55,371 bases of DNA from an uncultured Christensenella sp. GTDB lineage: Bacteria > Bacillota > Clostridia > Christensenellales > Borkfalkiaceae. How positions within the stretch are numbered: the first letter of the stretch is position 1; the number at the start of each line of letters is the position of its first letter. The notes under the pieces were generated by a model. That model ran no database searches. It was not told the origin of the DNA and was given only the letters and a program-made list of their open reading frames with translations. The position numbers and the translations under genes are program-made. This document shows, one piece after another, positions 24,521 to 33,637 of the stretch. Where the stretch lies: contig CAJUCM010000009.1 in NCBI GenBank assembly GCA_910585235.1, positions 1 through 55,371 of the forward strand. Reading direction: 5' to 3'.

Positions 24521-26014
24521 ATGGAAGAGATCGTAAATTCAGAGGCGGAAGAAAAAGCGTTGCACGAGCAGGCACTCATCCGCCGCGAAAAACTCAAAAA
24601 ATTGCAGAGCGAAGGGAACGATCCCTATCAGAAGACGAAGTATAACGTGAGCGCGGATTCCGCGCTCCTTAAAGACGGCTATGAGGAATGGGAGGGAAAG
24701 ACCGTTTCGATCGCGGGCAGGCTCATGTCCCGCCGCGTGATGGGAAAGGCGTCCTTTTCGCATATCGCCGACCGCGAGGGACAGATACAGGTCTATATCA
24801 CCCGTCAGGACGTAGGCGAGGAGGTCTATGCTTCCTATAAAAAAGATTTCGACATCGGCGACGTCGTCGGCATCGAGGGCTTTGTATTCAAAACCCAGAC
24901 GGGGGAAGTCACCGTCCATGCGACGCACCTCGAAATGCTGTCGAAGGCGCTTCTGCCGCTGCCCGAAAAGCACAACGGCTTGCAGAACGTGGATATGAAA
25001 TACCGCCTCCGCCATATCGACCTCATCATGAACGAGGACGTGAGAAAGACCTTTTTCCGCCGTGCGCAGATCGTAAAGAGCATCCGGAACTATCTCGATT
25101 CGCACGGCTATACCGAGGCGGATACGCCCATTCTTCTCCCGCTCGAAATCGGCGCGGACGCGCGTCCCTTCAAAACGCACCATAACGCGCTCGACCTCGA
25201 TATGTATTTGAGGATCGAAACGGAGCTCTATCTCAAACGCCTCATCGTGGGCGGTTTCGGGAAAGTCTATGAAATGGGCAGGATCTTCCGCAACGAGGGA
25301 ATGGATTCTTCGCACAATCCCGAATTTACGACGGTGGAGGTCTATACGGCTTACGCCGACTATCTCGCCGTCATGGACTTTGTCGAGGATCTCTATAAGA
25401 AAGTTGCGCTCGAAACGCTGGGTACGACGAAGTTTACCTATCAGGGTCATGAACTCGATTTCGGAACCTGGAAGCGCATGACCATGACCGAGGCGGTCAA
25501 ACAGTATTCGGGCGTCGATTTTGCGCAGATCTCTTCCGACGGGGAGGCGCAGAAAATCGCAGCTGAAAAGGGCGTCGCGCTCGAAGAGGGCAAGACGACG
25601 AAAGGACATATCCTCGCCGCGTTCTTCGACGTGTTCGTCGAGGACAAGCTCATAGACCCCACGTTTATCTACGATTATCCCGTGGAGATTTCACCGCTCG
25701 CAAAGCGGAAGCCCTCCGATCCCTCTATGACGGAGCGGTTTGAATATTTCGTCATGGGCATGGAGCTCGGAAACGCCTTTTCCGAACTCAACGACCCGAT
25801 CGACCAGAGAAAGCGCATGGAAGAGCAGGCGGAAAAGAAGCGCAAAAAGGGCGCGAACGCGGAAGTCGATGAGGACTTTTTGGACGCGCTCGAACACGGC
25901 ATGCCCCCCACGGGCGGGCTTGGGTTCGGGGTGGACCGTCTCGTTATGCTCTTAACGGACAGTCCGTCGATAAGAGACGTGCTTCTCTTCCCGACTATGA
26001 AGCCCAAAAAATAA
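24521..26014 (+). CDS. lysS: Lysine-tRNA ligase (class II)
   Basis: A 497-residue class II synthetase. The N-terminal OB-fold anticodon-binding domain covers about residues 60-150. Motif 2 lies in FRNEGMDSSHNPEFT, and motif 3 in GLGFGVDRLVMLLTDS near the C-terminus. It charges tRNA-Lys in the cytoplasm. The start follows AAGGACAAGGAT. It is transcribed with greA. Length and motifs are normal. Confidence 0.97.
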   Translation: MEEIVNSEAEEKALHEQALIRREKLKKLQSEGNDPYQKTKYNVSADSALLKDGYEEWEGKTVSIAGRLMSRRVMGKASFSHIADREGQIQVYITRQDVGEEVYASYKKDFDIGDVVGIEGFVFKTQTGEVTVHATHLEMLSKALLPLPEKHNGLQNVDMKYRLRHIDLIMNEDVRKTFFRRAQIVKSIRNYLDSHGYTEADTPILLPLEIGADARPFKTHHNALDLDMYLRIETELYLKRLIVGGFGKVYEMGRIFRNEGMDSSHNPEFTTVEVYTAYADYLAVMDFVEDLYKKVALETLGTTKFTYQGHELDFGTWKRMTMTEAVKQYSGVDFAQISSDGEAQKIAAEKGVALEEGKTTKGHILAAFFDVFVEDKLIDPTFIYDYPVEISPLAKRKPSDPSMTERFEYFVMGMELGNAFSELNDPIDQRKRMEEQAEKKRKKGANAEVDEDFLDALEHGMPPTGGLGFGVDRLVMLLTDSPSIRDVLLFPTMKPKK

Positions 26015-26038
26015 TCACAGATACGGAGATAAAGAGCT

Positions 26039-26959
26039 ATGGACGCACGGATCACCAAACAACGGCTTGCGAATATGCTTTCGTATGACTGGCTGAAAAT
26101 CGTCGGGGCGATTGCCCTTGCGGCGGTGGCTTTCTGCGTTTTCTTTCTCATGATCGCAACGACTCCGACGGCGGGGCAGACGTTCTACGTATATGCCTAC
26201 GACGGTTTGACGGGCGGCATGGATTTTTCCCGTCTCAACAACGAATTTGAAAACAAAAACGTCTTTTCCTACGATATTCTCAAAACGGGGAGCGAGACAT
26301 TTTCAAATAACGGAATGTACGGCGGAACCGTGTTCACGGCGCGCCGTTCGGCGGGCGAAGGGCGCGTCATGTTCGTGTCCGACGTGCGCACGACGGACGA
26401 GGAAGGAAACGTCTCCTCGCCGCTCCTCGGCTTTCTCGACAGGGCGGGGACGGAGCAGGAGAATTTCGGAATGTTTACCGATCCGAAAGTCTTTCTCGGC
26501 GAAACGGAGACCTATCTTCAAAGATTCTTCGGCGACGCGCTTTCGTCGGAAGAGCCTAACGGGGACGCGACGCGTTCCGCGTTTATGGAGCGCAACGGAA
26601 AGGACAAGCGCTACCGTTCCGCCGCAAAAAAGGAAGAGGGCGTGCTCGAAGAGGCGCTGAGGCTGAAAAAGCTCAGGGAAGATTATCTCTTCGTCAAAGC
26701 CGCGGTCGGCGGAGGTACGCTCGGCTATGTGACCTATACGGGTTTTGAAGAAAAAGAACACGTCGTCGGGTTTTCCATGAAATCGCTCAACCTGACTTCG
26801 CTCGTGTTTTACACGGTGGAGGAAGAGGGGACGGAAGTGAAAAAGAACGACGATATTGCGCTCTGTATCTTCAACAACGGGGATCGGGAAGGCGATCTGA
26901 AATACGAGACGGTGAACTTTCTCGCCTATCTTCTGAGGACTTACGGTACGCAGAAATGA
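26039..26959 (+). CDS. Hypothetical protein with one N-terminal membrane helix (306 aa)
   Basis: A 306-residue protein. A short basic N-terminus (DARITKQRLANMLSYDWLKI) precedes a membrane helix at about residues 21-43, and the rest is predicted to lie outside. No known motif is seen. It lies 24 nt after lysS and overlaps the decarboxylase start (ATGA), so it belongs to the same transcript. A similarly placed anchored protein is not one I can name. Confidence 0.75.
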   Translation: MDARITKQRLANMLSYDWLKIVGAIALAAVAFCVFFLMIATTPTAGQTFYVYAYDGLTGGMDFSRLNNEFENKNVFSYDILKTGSETFSNNGMYGGTVFTARRSAGEGRVMFVSDVRTTDEEGNVSSPLLGFLDRAGTEQENFGMFTDPKVFLGETETYLQRFFGDALSSEEPNGDATRSAFMERNGKDKRYRSAAKKEEGVLEEALRLKKLREDYLFVKAAVGGGTLGYVTYTGFEEKEHVVGFSMKSLNLTSLVFYTVEEEGTEVKKNDDIALCIFNNGDREGDLKYETVNFLAYLLRTYGTQK

Positions 26960-28194
26960 TCCGCGGGAAGATCGCAACCATGCTCTGCGGGCAGAAGAAG
27001 CACGTTTCGTTTCATACGCCCGGTCACAAGAAGAGAGGCGCGGATATTACCGAGCTAAGCTATTCCGACAATCTGTTTTCCCCGCACGGCGTTATCCGTG
27101 CGGCGGAGGAGGAGACCGCGGAACGGCTCGGTGCGTACCGCACCTTTTTTTTGACGGACGGAAGCACCGCGGGCGTGCACGCCATGCTGTATGCGCTCAA
27201 AGCGAGAGGAAAAAAGCGCGTTGCGCTCTCGCCCTACTCCCATCCGAGCGTTTCGGGCGGATGCAAACTTCTGGATTTGGAATGCGTGTATTTTCCCGCA
27301 AGAGCATATGACGGTATTCCCCGACAGCCCTCGCGGGAGGAGATGGAAGAGGCGCTGAAAAACGCGGACGCGCTTTTTTTAACTTCGCCCGATTACTACG
27401 GTTATTTTCCCGATCTCGCCTTTGCAAGAGAGCTGACGCTGAAAGAAAACAAGCCCTTGCTCATAGACGGGGCGCATGGCAGTCATCTGCACTTTACCGA
27501 CCGCCATGCGGGGCGCTATGCGGATATGTGGGTGGACGGGGCGCATAAATCCCTGCCCGCGCTCACGCAGGGCGCGGCGGTCTCCGCAAAGAGCGGAGCG
27601 TGGGCGGATCCGCTTGGCGAGGGGGTCAGGCTCTTTCATACGTCGTCGCCCTCCTATCCCATTCTTGCAAGCGTCGAGGAGGCGTTTCTGTATCCGCGGA
27701 ACGCCGCGATCGAAGCGGAAGCGGAAGCGTTCAAAGAGCGGGTCGGCGCGGTGAACAATGAGGACTGGACGAAAATCCTCATCCGCTACGGCGGAAACGC
27801 GAAAGCGGTCGAGCAGTTCCTCGAAGAACGCGGCGTATATCCCGAATTCAACGACGGAAACTATATTATGTTCTATCTTTCGCCCTGTACGAGGGGGAAA
27901 GACCTCAAAAAACTTTCGCGGCTTCTGAAAGGTTGTCCCGCGCCCGAAGAGGGATCGGCGGAGGAGCGGGTTTCAAAAACGGTAAACGTTTCGGGCGGGG
28001 CGGTCGGCTATCTCCCCCCGAAAGACGCGGTCGGAAAAATCTGCGCCGCGGACGCGGGGATATTCCCTCCCTCTCTGCCCGTTGTGAGAAAGGGCGAGAC
28101 CGTTTCGGAAGAGGCGGCGGCAAGACTTGAAAACGCTGTGCACATTTTCGGACTTGCGGACGGAAAAATTGCAGTTTATACGGAGCAAAAGTGA
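26956..28194 (+). CDS. Orn/Lys/Arg decarboxylase family PLP enzyme
   Basis: A 412-residue fold-type I PLP enzyme. The N-terminal HVSFHTPGHKKR motif is typical. The PLP lysine lies in DGAHKSLPALTQGA near residue 195, after the DGAHGSHL cofactor-binding segment. It is shorter than E. coli SpeC/CadA because it lacks the N-terminal receiver-like wing, as in Bacillus YaaO. Likely product: agmatine, cadaverine or putrescine; the substrate cannot be fixed. Position just before holB matches yaaO in Bacillus. Confidence 0.9.
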   Translation: MIRGKIATMLCGQKKHVSFHTPGHKKRGADITELSYSDNLFSPHGVIRAAEEETAERLGAYRTFFLTDGSTAGVHAMLYALKARGKKRVALSPYSHPSVSGGCKLLDLECVYFPARAYDGIPRQPSREEMEEALKNADALFLTSPDYYGYFPDLAFARELTLKENKPLLIDGAHGSHLHFTDRHAGRYADMWVDGAHKSLPALTQGAAVSAKSGAWADPLGEGVRLFHTSSPSYPILASVEEAFLYPRNAAIEAEAEAFKERVGAVNNEDWTKILIRYGGNAKAVEQFLEERGVYPEFNDGNYIMFYLSPCTRGKDLKKLSRLLKGCPAPEEGSAEERVSKTVNVSGGAVGYLPPKDAVGKICAADAGIFPPSLPVVRKGETVSEEAAARLENAVHIFGLADGKIAVYTEQK

Positions 28195-29114
28195 TAGAGC
28201 TGATCCATTCCACAAACGCATACCGTTTTATGAAGCGGGACGCGTCCCCCGCGACCCTCGTCGTGTTTCCCGACACGAAGTATCTGCGCGCACTCTTAAA
28301 GGAATGTGCGAAGGCGTTCTTCGGGGAGGGCGACAGGCGGCGGTGCGCGCTTATCGGGGAGGAGACCTTTTCCGACTGCGCGGTACTGCCCAAAGAGGGT
28401 GCGAAACTGACTGTGGACGACGCGGCGCGCATCATCGACGAGAGTTTACTTCACCCCGTCGAGGAGGATAAAAAGCTCTTCGTTCTCGACGCGTTCGATT
28501 CCGCTTCCGCGCTCGTACAGAATAAACTTCTGAAAATTTTAGAGGAACCGCCCGCGGGCGTCTATTTTCTCTTGGGCGCGACGGGCGAGGGCGCGGTGCT
28601 TCCCACCGTGCTTTCCCGCATGAGAAAGATCGTCGTTCCGCCCTTTTCCGAAGAGGAAGTGCTTCGTGCGCTCAACCGCAACCATGGCGGAGAGGAGGGG
28701 CTCGCGCGTGCCGCGGCGGCTTCGGGCGGCGTATATTCCCTTGCGGAAGAACTGCTTTCGGGGGGCGATAACTTCCGCATTGCGGAACGGCTCTTTGAGG
28801 GGAACGACCTTGAAAAGCTCTGCCGCGAGGCGGAAAAGATCAAAGACAGAAACGCGCTCTTTGCGGCGCTTGCCCTGACGGCGCGCGATCTGCTGTTTTA
28901 CAGAACGGGGCAGGGGCGGTTTGCGTCGCTGAAAAACGAAACGCTCAAAAGGCTGGCGGAGACCTATCCGGAGGGCGCGCTCGTGGCTTCGGCGCGGTTG
29001 ATACAGAATGCGCGGCGGGAAACGGATTTCAACGCTTCCCTGCGTCAGGCGCTCTATACGTTGGGATTGAAGATCCGGGAGGAAAAAACGAGATGGCAAA
29101 AGTTGTCGCAGTAA
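28191..29114 (+). CDS. holB: DNA polymerase III delta' subunit
   Basis: A 307-residue clamp-loader subunit. NKLLKILEEPPAGVYFLL and the following TVLSRMRKI (sensor-like SRC variant) are the family hallmark. The Walker A is missing, as is usual for delta'. It starts with GTG overlapping the decarboxylase stop (GTGA). Its 3' end overlaps ricT by 22 nt, reproducing the conserved Firmicute holB-ricT block; tmk is not adjacent here. Confidence 0.9.
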   Translation: MIELIHSTNAYRFMKRDASPATLVVFPDTKYLRALLKECAKAFFGEGDRRRCALIGEETFSDCAVLPKEGAKLTVDDAARIIDESLLHPVEEDKKLFVLDAFDSASALVQNKLLKILEEPPAGVYFLLGATGEGAVLPTVLSRMRKIVVPPFSEEEVLRALNRNHGGEEGLARAAAASGGVYSLAEELLSGGDNFRIAERLFEGNDLEKLCREAEKIKDRNALFAALALTARDLLFYRTGQGRFASLKNETLKRLAETYPEGALVASARLIQNARRETDFNASLRQALYTLGLKIREEKTRWQKLSQ

Positions 29115-29944
29115 AATTCAGAAAAGGGGATAAACTCTATTATTTCAGTGCGGGAAAATATTCCCCGCAGAAAGGGCAGGGCGTCATCGTCGAAACGGCG
29201 AAGGGCAACGAGTATGCCGTCGTCGAAGAGACGGAAAAGGAAGTGAGCGAAAAAGAGATCGTCTCTCCCTTAAAACCCATCGTCCGTATCGCCACGGAAA
29301 AAGACGAGGCAATGCGCAAAGCGAATATCGAGCGCCGCGGCGAGGCGATGAAGATCTGCAAGCAGAAGATCCGCGATCACGGTCTCGACATGAAGCTCGT
29401 AGATTGCGAATTTTCGTTTGACGGGAGCAGGGTCGTATTCAGCTTTTCCGCGGAAGGGCGGGTGGATTTCCGCGATCTCGTCAAGGACCTTGCCTCTACG
29501 TTCCACACGCGTATCGAATTGAGGCAGATCGGCGCGCGCGACGAAACGCATCTTTTAGGCGGCATTGCGCCCTGCGGAAGAGAGGTGTGCTGTGCGGGCT
29601 GTATGCAGGATTTTCGTCGCGTCAGCATCAAAATGGCGAAGAATCAGGGGCTTTCGCTCAATCCCGGAAAAGTGAGCGGACTGTGCGGAAGACTCATGTG
29701 CTGTCTTTCCTACGAGAACGATTACTATGCCGAAGCGTACAAAAAAACGCCTAAAACGGGAAGTACCGTGACGACGCCGGAGGGCAAAGGTACGGTCGTC
29801 GCCGTCAATATGCTGAAAATGGAAGTGCGCGTCAAGATCGAAAAGGACGGCGGAAACTTTGTCTATCGCGACTTCCCCGTCGATAAAATTTCGTTTAAGA
29901 GAGGCGCGGAAAAGGAAGAGAGCGGGAATTCCGACGAAGAGTAA
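29093..29944 (+). CDS. ricT: RicT/YaaT, PSP1-domain protein
   Basis: A 283-residue protein with the PSP1 C-terminal domain. Cys-rich signatures CGREVCCAGC (near residue 165) and GLCGRLMCCLSYE (near 195) bind the Fe-S clusters of the RicAFT complex. In Bacillus that complex aids RNase Y-dependent mRNA maturation and sporulation phosphorelay. It overlaps holB by 22 nt. ricA and ricF are not in the window. Confidence 0.93.
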   Translation: MAKVVAVKFRKGDKLYYFSAGKYSPQKGQGVIVETAKGNEYAVVEETEKEVSEKEIVSPLKPIVRIATEKDEAMRKANIERRGEAMKICKQKIRDHGLDMKLVDCEFSFDGSRVVFSFSAEGRVDFRDLVKDLASTFHTRIELRQIGARDETHLLGGIAPCGREVCCAGCMQDFRRVSIKMAKNQGLSLNPGKVSGLCGRLMCCLSYENDYYAEAYKKTPKTGSTVTTPEGKGTVVAVNMLKMEVRVKIEKDGGNFVYRDFPVDKISFKRGAEKEESGNSDEE

Positions 29945-29962
29945 AAAAATCCCGAAAAACCC

Positions 29963-29991
29963 TTTACTATCGCCGAAGATTGTGATATAAT
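29963..29991 (+). promoter_or_regulatory. Promoter of the ferredoxin gene
   Basis: -35 TTTACT (29963-29968), 17-nt spacer, -10 TATAAT (29986-29991). Confidence 0.75.
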
Positions 29992-30022
29992 ATGAGTAAT
30001 CTTATGAACGGAGGTTTCACCG

Positions 30023-30193
30023 ATGGCACACAAAATTACCGATGAATGCGTCTCTTGCGGCGCGTGCGCGGATACTTGCCCCGTAGGAGCGATCGCTCCC
30101 GGCGACACGACTTATGTTGTCGATCCCGACGCCTGCATCGACTGCGGCGCTTGCGAAGACGGTTGCCCTGTGGGTGCAATTACGGCTGACTGA
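30023..30193 (+). CDS. 2[4Fe-4S] ferredoxin
   Basis: A 56-residue clostridial-type ferredoxin. Two CxxCxxCxxxCP motifs: Cys9, 12, 15, 19 and Cys38, 41, 44, 48, each binding one [4Fe-4S] cluster through the usual swapped pattern. ATG 30023 follows CGGAGG. It carries low-potential electrons in the cytoplasm of an anaerobe. It is a single-gene unit between its own promoter and a strong terminator. Confidence 0.96.
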   Translation: MAHKITDECVSCGACADTCPVGAIAPGDTTYVVDPDACIDCGACEDGCPVGAITAD

Positions 30194-30208
30194 GTCAGGT
30201 AAACAGAG

Positions 30209-30236
30209 AAAGCGCGGGGCTCCCGCGCTTTTCTTT
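30209..30236 (+). terminator. Terminator of the ferredoxin gene
   Basis: GCGCGGG/CCCGCGC stem with loop GCT, flanked by A- and T-runs (TTTTCTTT). Confidence 0.93.
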
Positions 30237-30255
30237 ATCTTTTTATGTTTCGGAT

Positions 30256-30942
30256 ATGAAAACGATTGATTATCTCGGCGACGGGCGGTATCGGATCATA
30301 CAGGACGACGGGCTGTATAAATTTACTTCCGATTCTATTCTTCTGAGCAGATTCGTGACAGCGCGCAAGGGCGAGCGTGTCGCGGACTTCTGCGCGGGCG
30401 GCGGGGTCGTCGGACTGAATTTTTATGCGGAGAACAAGGGCGTTTCCTCCGTCACCTTTTTCGAGGCGCAAAAGGAACTTTCCGCGCTCTCGAAGGAGTC
30501 GGTTTTACTCAACGGTCTTGGCGGCGTTATGAACGCGGAGTGTGTGCGCGTTCAGGAGATCCCTGCGGAATACACCGAAAAATTCTCGCTCATTCTCTGC
30601 AATCCGCCCTTCGGGAACGCGGGATTTGAAAACGCCGATCCGCAAAAGGCGGTTTGCAGAATGGAACTGACGCTGACGCTGGAAGAGCTTGTGATGAGCG
30701 CGAAACGCTGTCTGAAATTCGGCGGCAGGTTCGTTCTGTGCCACCGCGCCGACCGCGCGGCGGAAGTGATTTGCGCGCTCTCTAAGGCGGGATTGGAGCC
30801 GAAACAAATGCAGTTCGTATCGGGCAGAGCGGGACGGGAACCGTACCTTGTTCTCATTTCCGCAAAGAAAGGAGCAAAGGCGGGCGTCAGGGTATTGCCC
30901 GAAGCCGTCAACGAACGGGAAGATCAGGGGAGGACGGTATGA
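30256..30942 (+). CDS. tRNA1(Val) A37 N6-methyltransferase family protein (TrmN6/YabB-like)
   Basis: A 228-residue SAM-dependent methyltransferase. Motif I is ADFCAGGGVVGLNF and the catalytic motif IV is NPPF (near residue 118). The N-terminal DGLYKFTSDSILLSRF is typical of the TrmN6/YabB group. It is predicted to modify adenine in tRNA; the exact site is inferred from the family. It overlaps rsmI by 4 nt, the conserved yabB-rsmI order of Bacillus. Confidence 0.9.
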   Translation: MKTIDYLGDGRYRIIQDDGLYKFTSDSILLSRFVTARKGERVADFCAGGGVVGLNFYAENKGVSSVTFFEAQKELSALSKESVLLNGLGGVMNAECVRVQEIPAEYTEKFSLILCNPPFGNAGFENADPQKAVCRMELTLTLEELVMSAKRCLKFGGRFVLCHRADRAAEVICALSKAGLEPKQMQFVSGRAGREPYLVLISAKKGAKAGVRVLPEAVNEREDQGRTV

Positions 30943-31742
30943 TCTATTTTGCGGCGACGCCGATCGGAAATCTCAAAGATATTACGTTGCGCGTGTTAGA
31001 GACCTTAAAAGAGGCGGACGCGGTGTTCTGCGAGGACACCCGACATACCATAAAACTGCTTTCGGCGTACGATATTAAAAAACCGCTGTACGCCTGCCAT
31101 AAATTCAACGAGAGCGAGGCGGCGGAAAAAATCATCGCGCTCTCCCGCGAGGGGAAAAACATCGTGATCGTCTCGGACGCGGGAATGCCCGTCATCTCCG
31201 ACCCCGGCGCGGTCGTCGCAAGAAAACTGACGGAAGCGGGCGAAAAGTTCACCGTTTTGCCCGGCGCGTGCGCATTCGTGAGCGCGCTCGCGCTCTCGGC
31301 GTTCCCGTGCGAACGCTTCACGTTTATCGGCTTTCTTCCCGATAAAGCGGGGGAGCGCAAGCGGACGCTCTCGGCGTATAAGGACGCGCGCGAAACGCTG
31401 GTCTTTCATGCGGCTCCGCAGGACGTGGACGCCTATATTCAGGCAATGTACGGGGTGTTCGGCTCCCGTCCCGCCTGCGCCGTGCGCGAGATCACGAAAA
31501 TCCACGAAGAGGTACGGCGGTTCGATTTGAGCGAGGGGCTTGGCGGAGAGAAGCGCGGGGAGTATGTTCTCATCGTGGGCGGCGCGGAGGAGAAAGAAAA
31601 CCCCCTCAACGCGTTGAGCGTCAGGGAGCATTTAGAGAAATATCTGAACGAAGGAATGGATAAAAAAGAGGCGATCAAAGCGGTCTCCCGCGACAGGGGC
31701 GTGCCGAAGAACGAGATCTATCGGGAAGCGATCGATCTTTAA
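30939..31742 (+). CDS. rsmI: 16S rRNA (cytidine1402-2'-O)-methyltransferase
   Basis: A 267-residue tetrapyrrole-methylase-fold enzyme. ATPIGNLKDITLRVLETL at the N-terminus, CEDTRHT, SDAGMPVISDPG and PGACAFVSALALS are family marks. It 2'-O-methylates C1402 in the decoding centre. It is coupled to the upstream methyltransferase (ATGA). Its stop overlaps the stop of the convergent YcxB-like gene by 4 nt. Confidence 0.96.
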   Translation: MIYFAATPIGNLKDITLRVLETLKEADAVFCEDTRHTIKLLSAYDIKKPLYACHKFNESEAAEKIIALSREGKNIVIVSDAGMPVISDPGAVVARKLTEAGEKFTVLPGACAFVSALALSAFPCERFTFIGFLPDKAGERKRTLSAYKDARETLVFHAAPQDVDAYIQAMYGVFGSRPACAVREITKIHEEVRRFDLSEGLGGEKRGEYVLIVGGAEEKENPLNALSVREHLEKYLNEGMDKKEAIKAVSRDRGVPKNEIYREAIDL

Positions 31743-32521
31743 CCTTTTTTCCTGTAAAGTTTCTTTTTAATGGATTTTACTTCTTCAAAGATCGATTTGA
31801 GCGATTCAGTCATCTCTTCGCCGTTGCTCGGCGTAAACGTAAAGACCGTTTTCAAAGTGACGATTTTGATTCCCGCCTCCGTATCGAGGCTGATGATCCT
31901 CTCGTAGGGGATCGCGTATTCAAAGCGGTCGGTAACGATGATGAGCCCGCGGTATAAAAGATAGCAGTGCGCGCGCGGATTCCCCGGACGGTATCGTTTG
32001 GTGTTGCTGATAAATATGATCTGAGCGACGGTGAACGCGGCTACGATCACCCCGCAGGACGCGCCGAAAAACGTCCAGGAGAGCGCGTCGATAAAGAACG
32101 TGCAGAGCGCGAGGATCGCAAGCGCGGCGGCGCAGGCCACGACGGAGGGCAGAAAATATTCCGTGACGTAGCGTTCGTGCGTGGAAGCCGTTCCTGCCTC
32201 GTCGTTCATGATCTTTCCGAGCGTGTCGCCGTAAACGATTTCGATATAGTCGTCGTCTTTGAGCGCGTCGTTGCAGATGGGCAGGATAAAATTCCATACG
32301 TCGCGCAGGGAGAAGTCCCCGACCGTGACCGCTTTGGAAAGCTCCCGCGCCGATTCATAGACGATCGGCTCGAAATTTTCGCCCGCAAACAGAAAGTAGG
32401 GCGTGGAAGTTTCTTCATCCACTTCCCGCGCGATCACATACTCTTTCGATTCATACATGAAATTGAGTTTGTTGATCTGTCCGCTTTCAAGCGCCTTCTT
32501 AAAAGAATCGAATGAAATCAT
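31739..32521 (-). CDS. YcxB-like membrane protein
   Basis: A 260-residue protein. A soluble N-terminal ~125 residues is followed by two adjacent membrane helices (about 130-180: YFLPSVVACAAALAILALC, then FFGASCGVIVAAFTVAQIIF). A C-terminal beta-rich domain (LLYRGLIIVTDRFEYAIPYERI) has the YcxB-type PH-like pattern. ATG 32521 has no Shine-Dalgarno, and the -10 ends 8 nt before it, so the leader is about 2 nt. Function unknown. Confidence 0.65.
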   Translation of the reverse strand: MISFDSFKKALESGQINKLNFMYESKEYVIAREVDEETSTPYFLFAGENFEPIVYESARELSKAVTVGDFSLRDVWNFILPICNDALKDDDYIEIVYGDTLGKIMNDEAGTASTHERYVTEYFLPSVVACAAALAILALCTFFIDALSWTFFGASCGVIVAAFTVAQIIFISNTKRYRPGNPRAHCYLLYRGLIIVTDRFEYAIPYERIISLDTEAGIKIVTLKTVFTFTPSNGEEMTESLKSIFEEVKSIKKKLYRKKG

Positions 32522-32529
32522 ATATCCGT

Positions 32530-32558
32530 ATTTTACCATATTCGTCGGAATCTGTCAA
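32530..32558 (-). promoter_or_regulatory. Promoter of the YcxB-like gene
   Basis: Consensus -35 TTGACA (32558-32553), 17-nt spacer, -10 TAAAAT (32535-32530). Confidence 0.85.
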
Positions 32559-32579
32559 GGTTACGGCGGATAAAAGCAG

Positions 32580-32608
32580 TTGCATGAATTTTGAAAGCGT
32601 GGTATAAT
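32580..32608 (+). promoter_or_regulatory. Promoter of the DUF3737 gene
   Basis: -35 TTGCAT (32580-32585), 17-nt spacer, consensus -10 TATAAT (32603-32608). Confidence 0.8.
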
Positions 32609-32639
32609 GCGTTGACAAAGCATAAAACGAGGAAAAACC

Positions 32640-33500
32640 GTGAAAAGACTGATTGAAAATACCCGCTTCGGCGAGGAGCGGGCGCTGTATGCGGAAAAAG
32701 ATCTGATTTTAAGAAACGTTTCGTTCGACGGAGCGGAGGACGGGGAGAGCGCGCTCAAAGAGGCGCGCGGGATCGAGCTGGAAAATTGCTTCTGCAATCT
32801 CCGTTACCCGTTCTGGCATATAATGGATTTGAAGATAGCGGATACGGAAATGACGGAGCTTTGCCGCGCCGCGCTCTGGTATTCGGAAAATATCGAAATA
32901 CGCAATACGAAAATGCACGGCATCAAGGCGCTCAGGGAATGCGCAAACGTAAAAATTTACGGCTCGGACGTCCGCTCTCCCGAATTCGGCTGGTTCAACA
33001 GGGGCGTGACCATGGAAAATACGACTGCCGAGAGCGAATATTTTATGATGCGGTCGCGCGATCTCAAATTCCGCAAAGTCGGATTAAAAGGAAAATATTC
33101 CTTTCAGTATATCGAGAACGCCCTGTTCGAGGACTGCTCGTTCGATACCAAGGACGCGTTCTGGCATTCCAAAAATACGACCGTGAAGAACTCCTTGATC
33201 AGGGGAGAGTATCTCGGCTGGTATTCCGAGAATCTGACTTTGATCGACTGCGTGATCACGGGAACGCAGCCGCTGTGCTATTGCAAGGGCTTGAAGCTCG
33301 TCAACTGTAAAATGTACGACGCCGATCTCTGCTTTGAAAAGTCGGAGACGGAAGCGACGCTTTTAACGCCCGTTATAAGCATTAAAAATCCGTATCGGGG
33401 GCGGATCTATGTCCCCGCGGCGGGCGAAATTATCCGCGACGACCCTGCCTCCGACGGTGAAATAATTCTTACCGCGCCGTCAGAACAGCGGGCTGGATAG
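32640..33500 (+). CDS. DUF3737 family protein, right-handed beta-helix
   Basis: A 286-residue protein with a GTG start after GAGGA (32630-32634). Successive ~20-residue coils (LILRNVSFDG, IELENCFC, LKIADTEMTE, IEIRNTKMHG, VKIYGSDVRS, LKFRKVGLKG, TTVKNSLIRG, LTLIDCVITG) form a pectate-lyase-like beta-helix. DUF3737 is widespread in gut Firmicutes and uncharacterised. No signal peptide is seen. It stands as a single gene between its promoter and a weak hairpin. Confidence 0.9.
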   Translation: MKRLIENTRFGEERALYAEKDLILRNVSFDGAEDGESALKEARGIELENCFCNLRYPFWHIMDLKIADTEMTELCRAALWYSENIEIRNTKMHGIKALRECANVKIYGSDVRSPEFGWFNRGVTMENTTAESEYFMMRSRDLKFRKVGLKGKYSFQYIENALFEDCSFDTKDAFWHSKNTTVKNSLIRGEYLGWYSENLTLIDCVITGTQPLCYCKGLKLVNCKMYDADLCFEKSETEATLLTPVISIKNPYRGRIYVPAAGEIIRDDPASDGEIILTAPSEQRAG

Positions 33501-33518
33501 CGGAAATACCGCTTTTTT
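33499..33518 (+). terminator. Weak terminator after the DUF3737 gene
   Basis: Five-bp stem AGCGG/CCGCT with loop AAATA and a TTTTT run. Confidence 0.55.
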
Positions 33519-33571
33519 AACGCGGAAAAGCGCTAAAAAAGGGGCGTTTTGCAAAAAATAGCGTAAAACGA

Positions 33572-33600
33572 TTGATTTTTCGTACGGAATATATTATAAT
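33572..33600 (+). promoter_or_regulatory. Promoter of the large surface protein
   Basis: -35 TTGATT (33572-33577), 17-nt spacer, -10 TATAAT (33595-33600). Confidence 0.85.
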
Positions 33601-33637
33601 TTTTAACGGAATCCTAATCGTGTAGGAGTATATCATT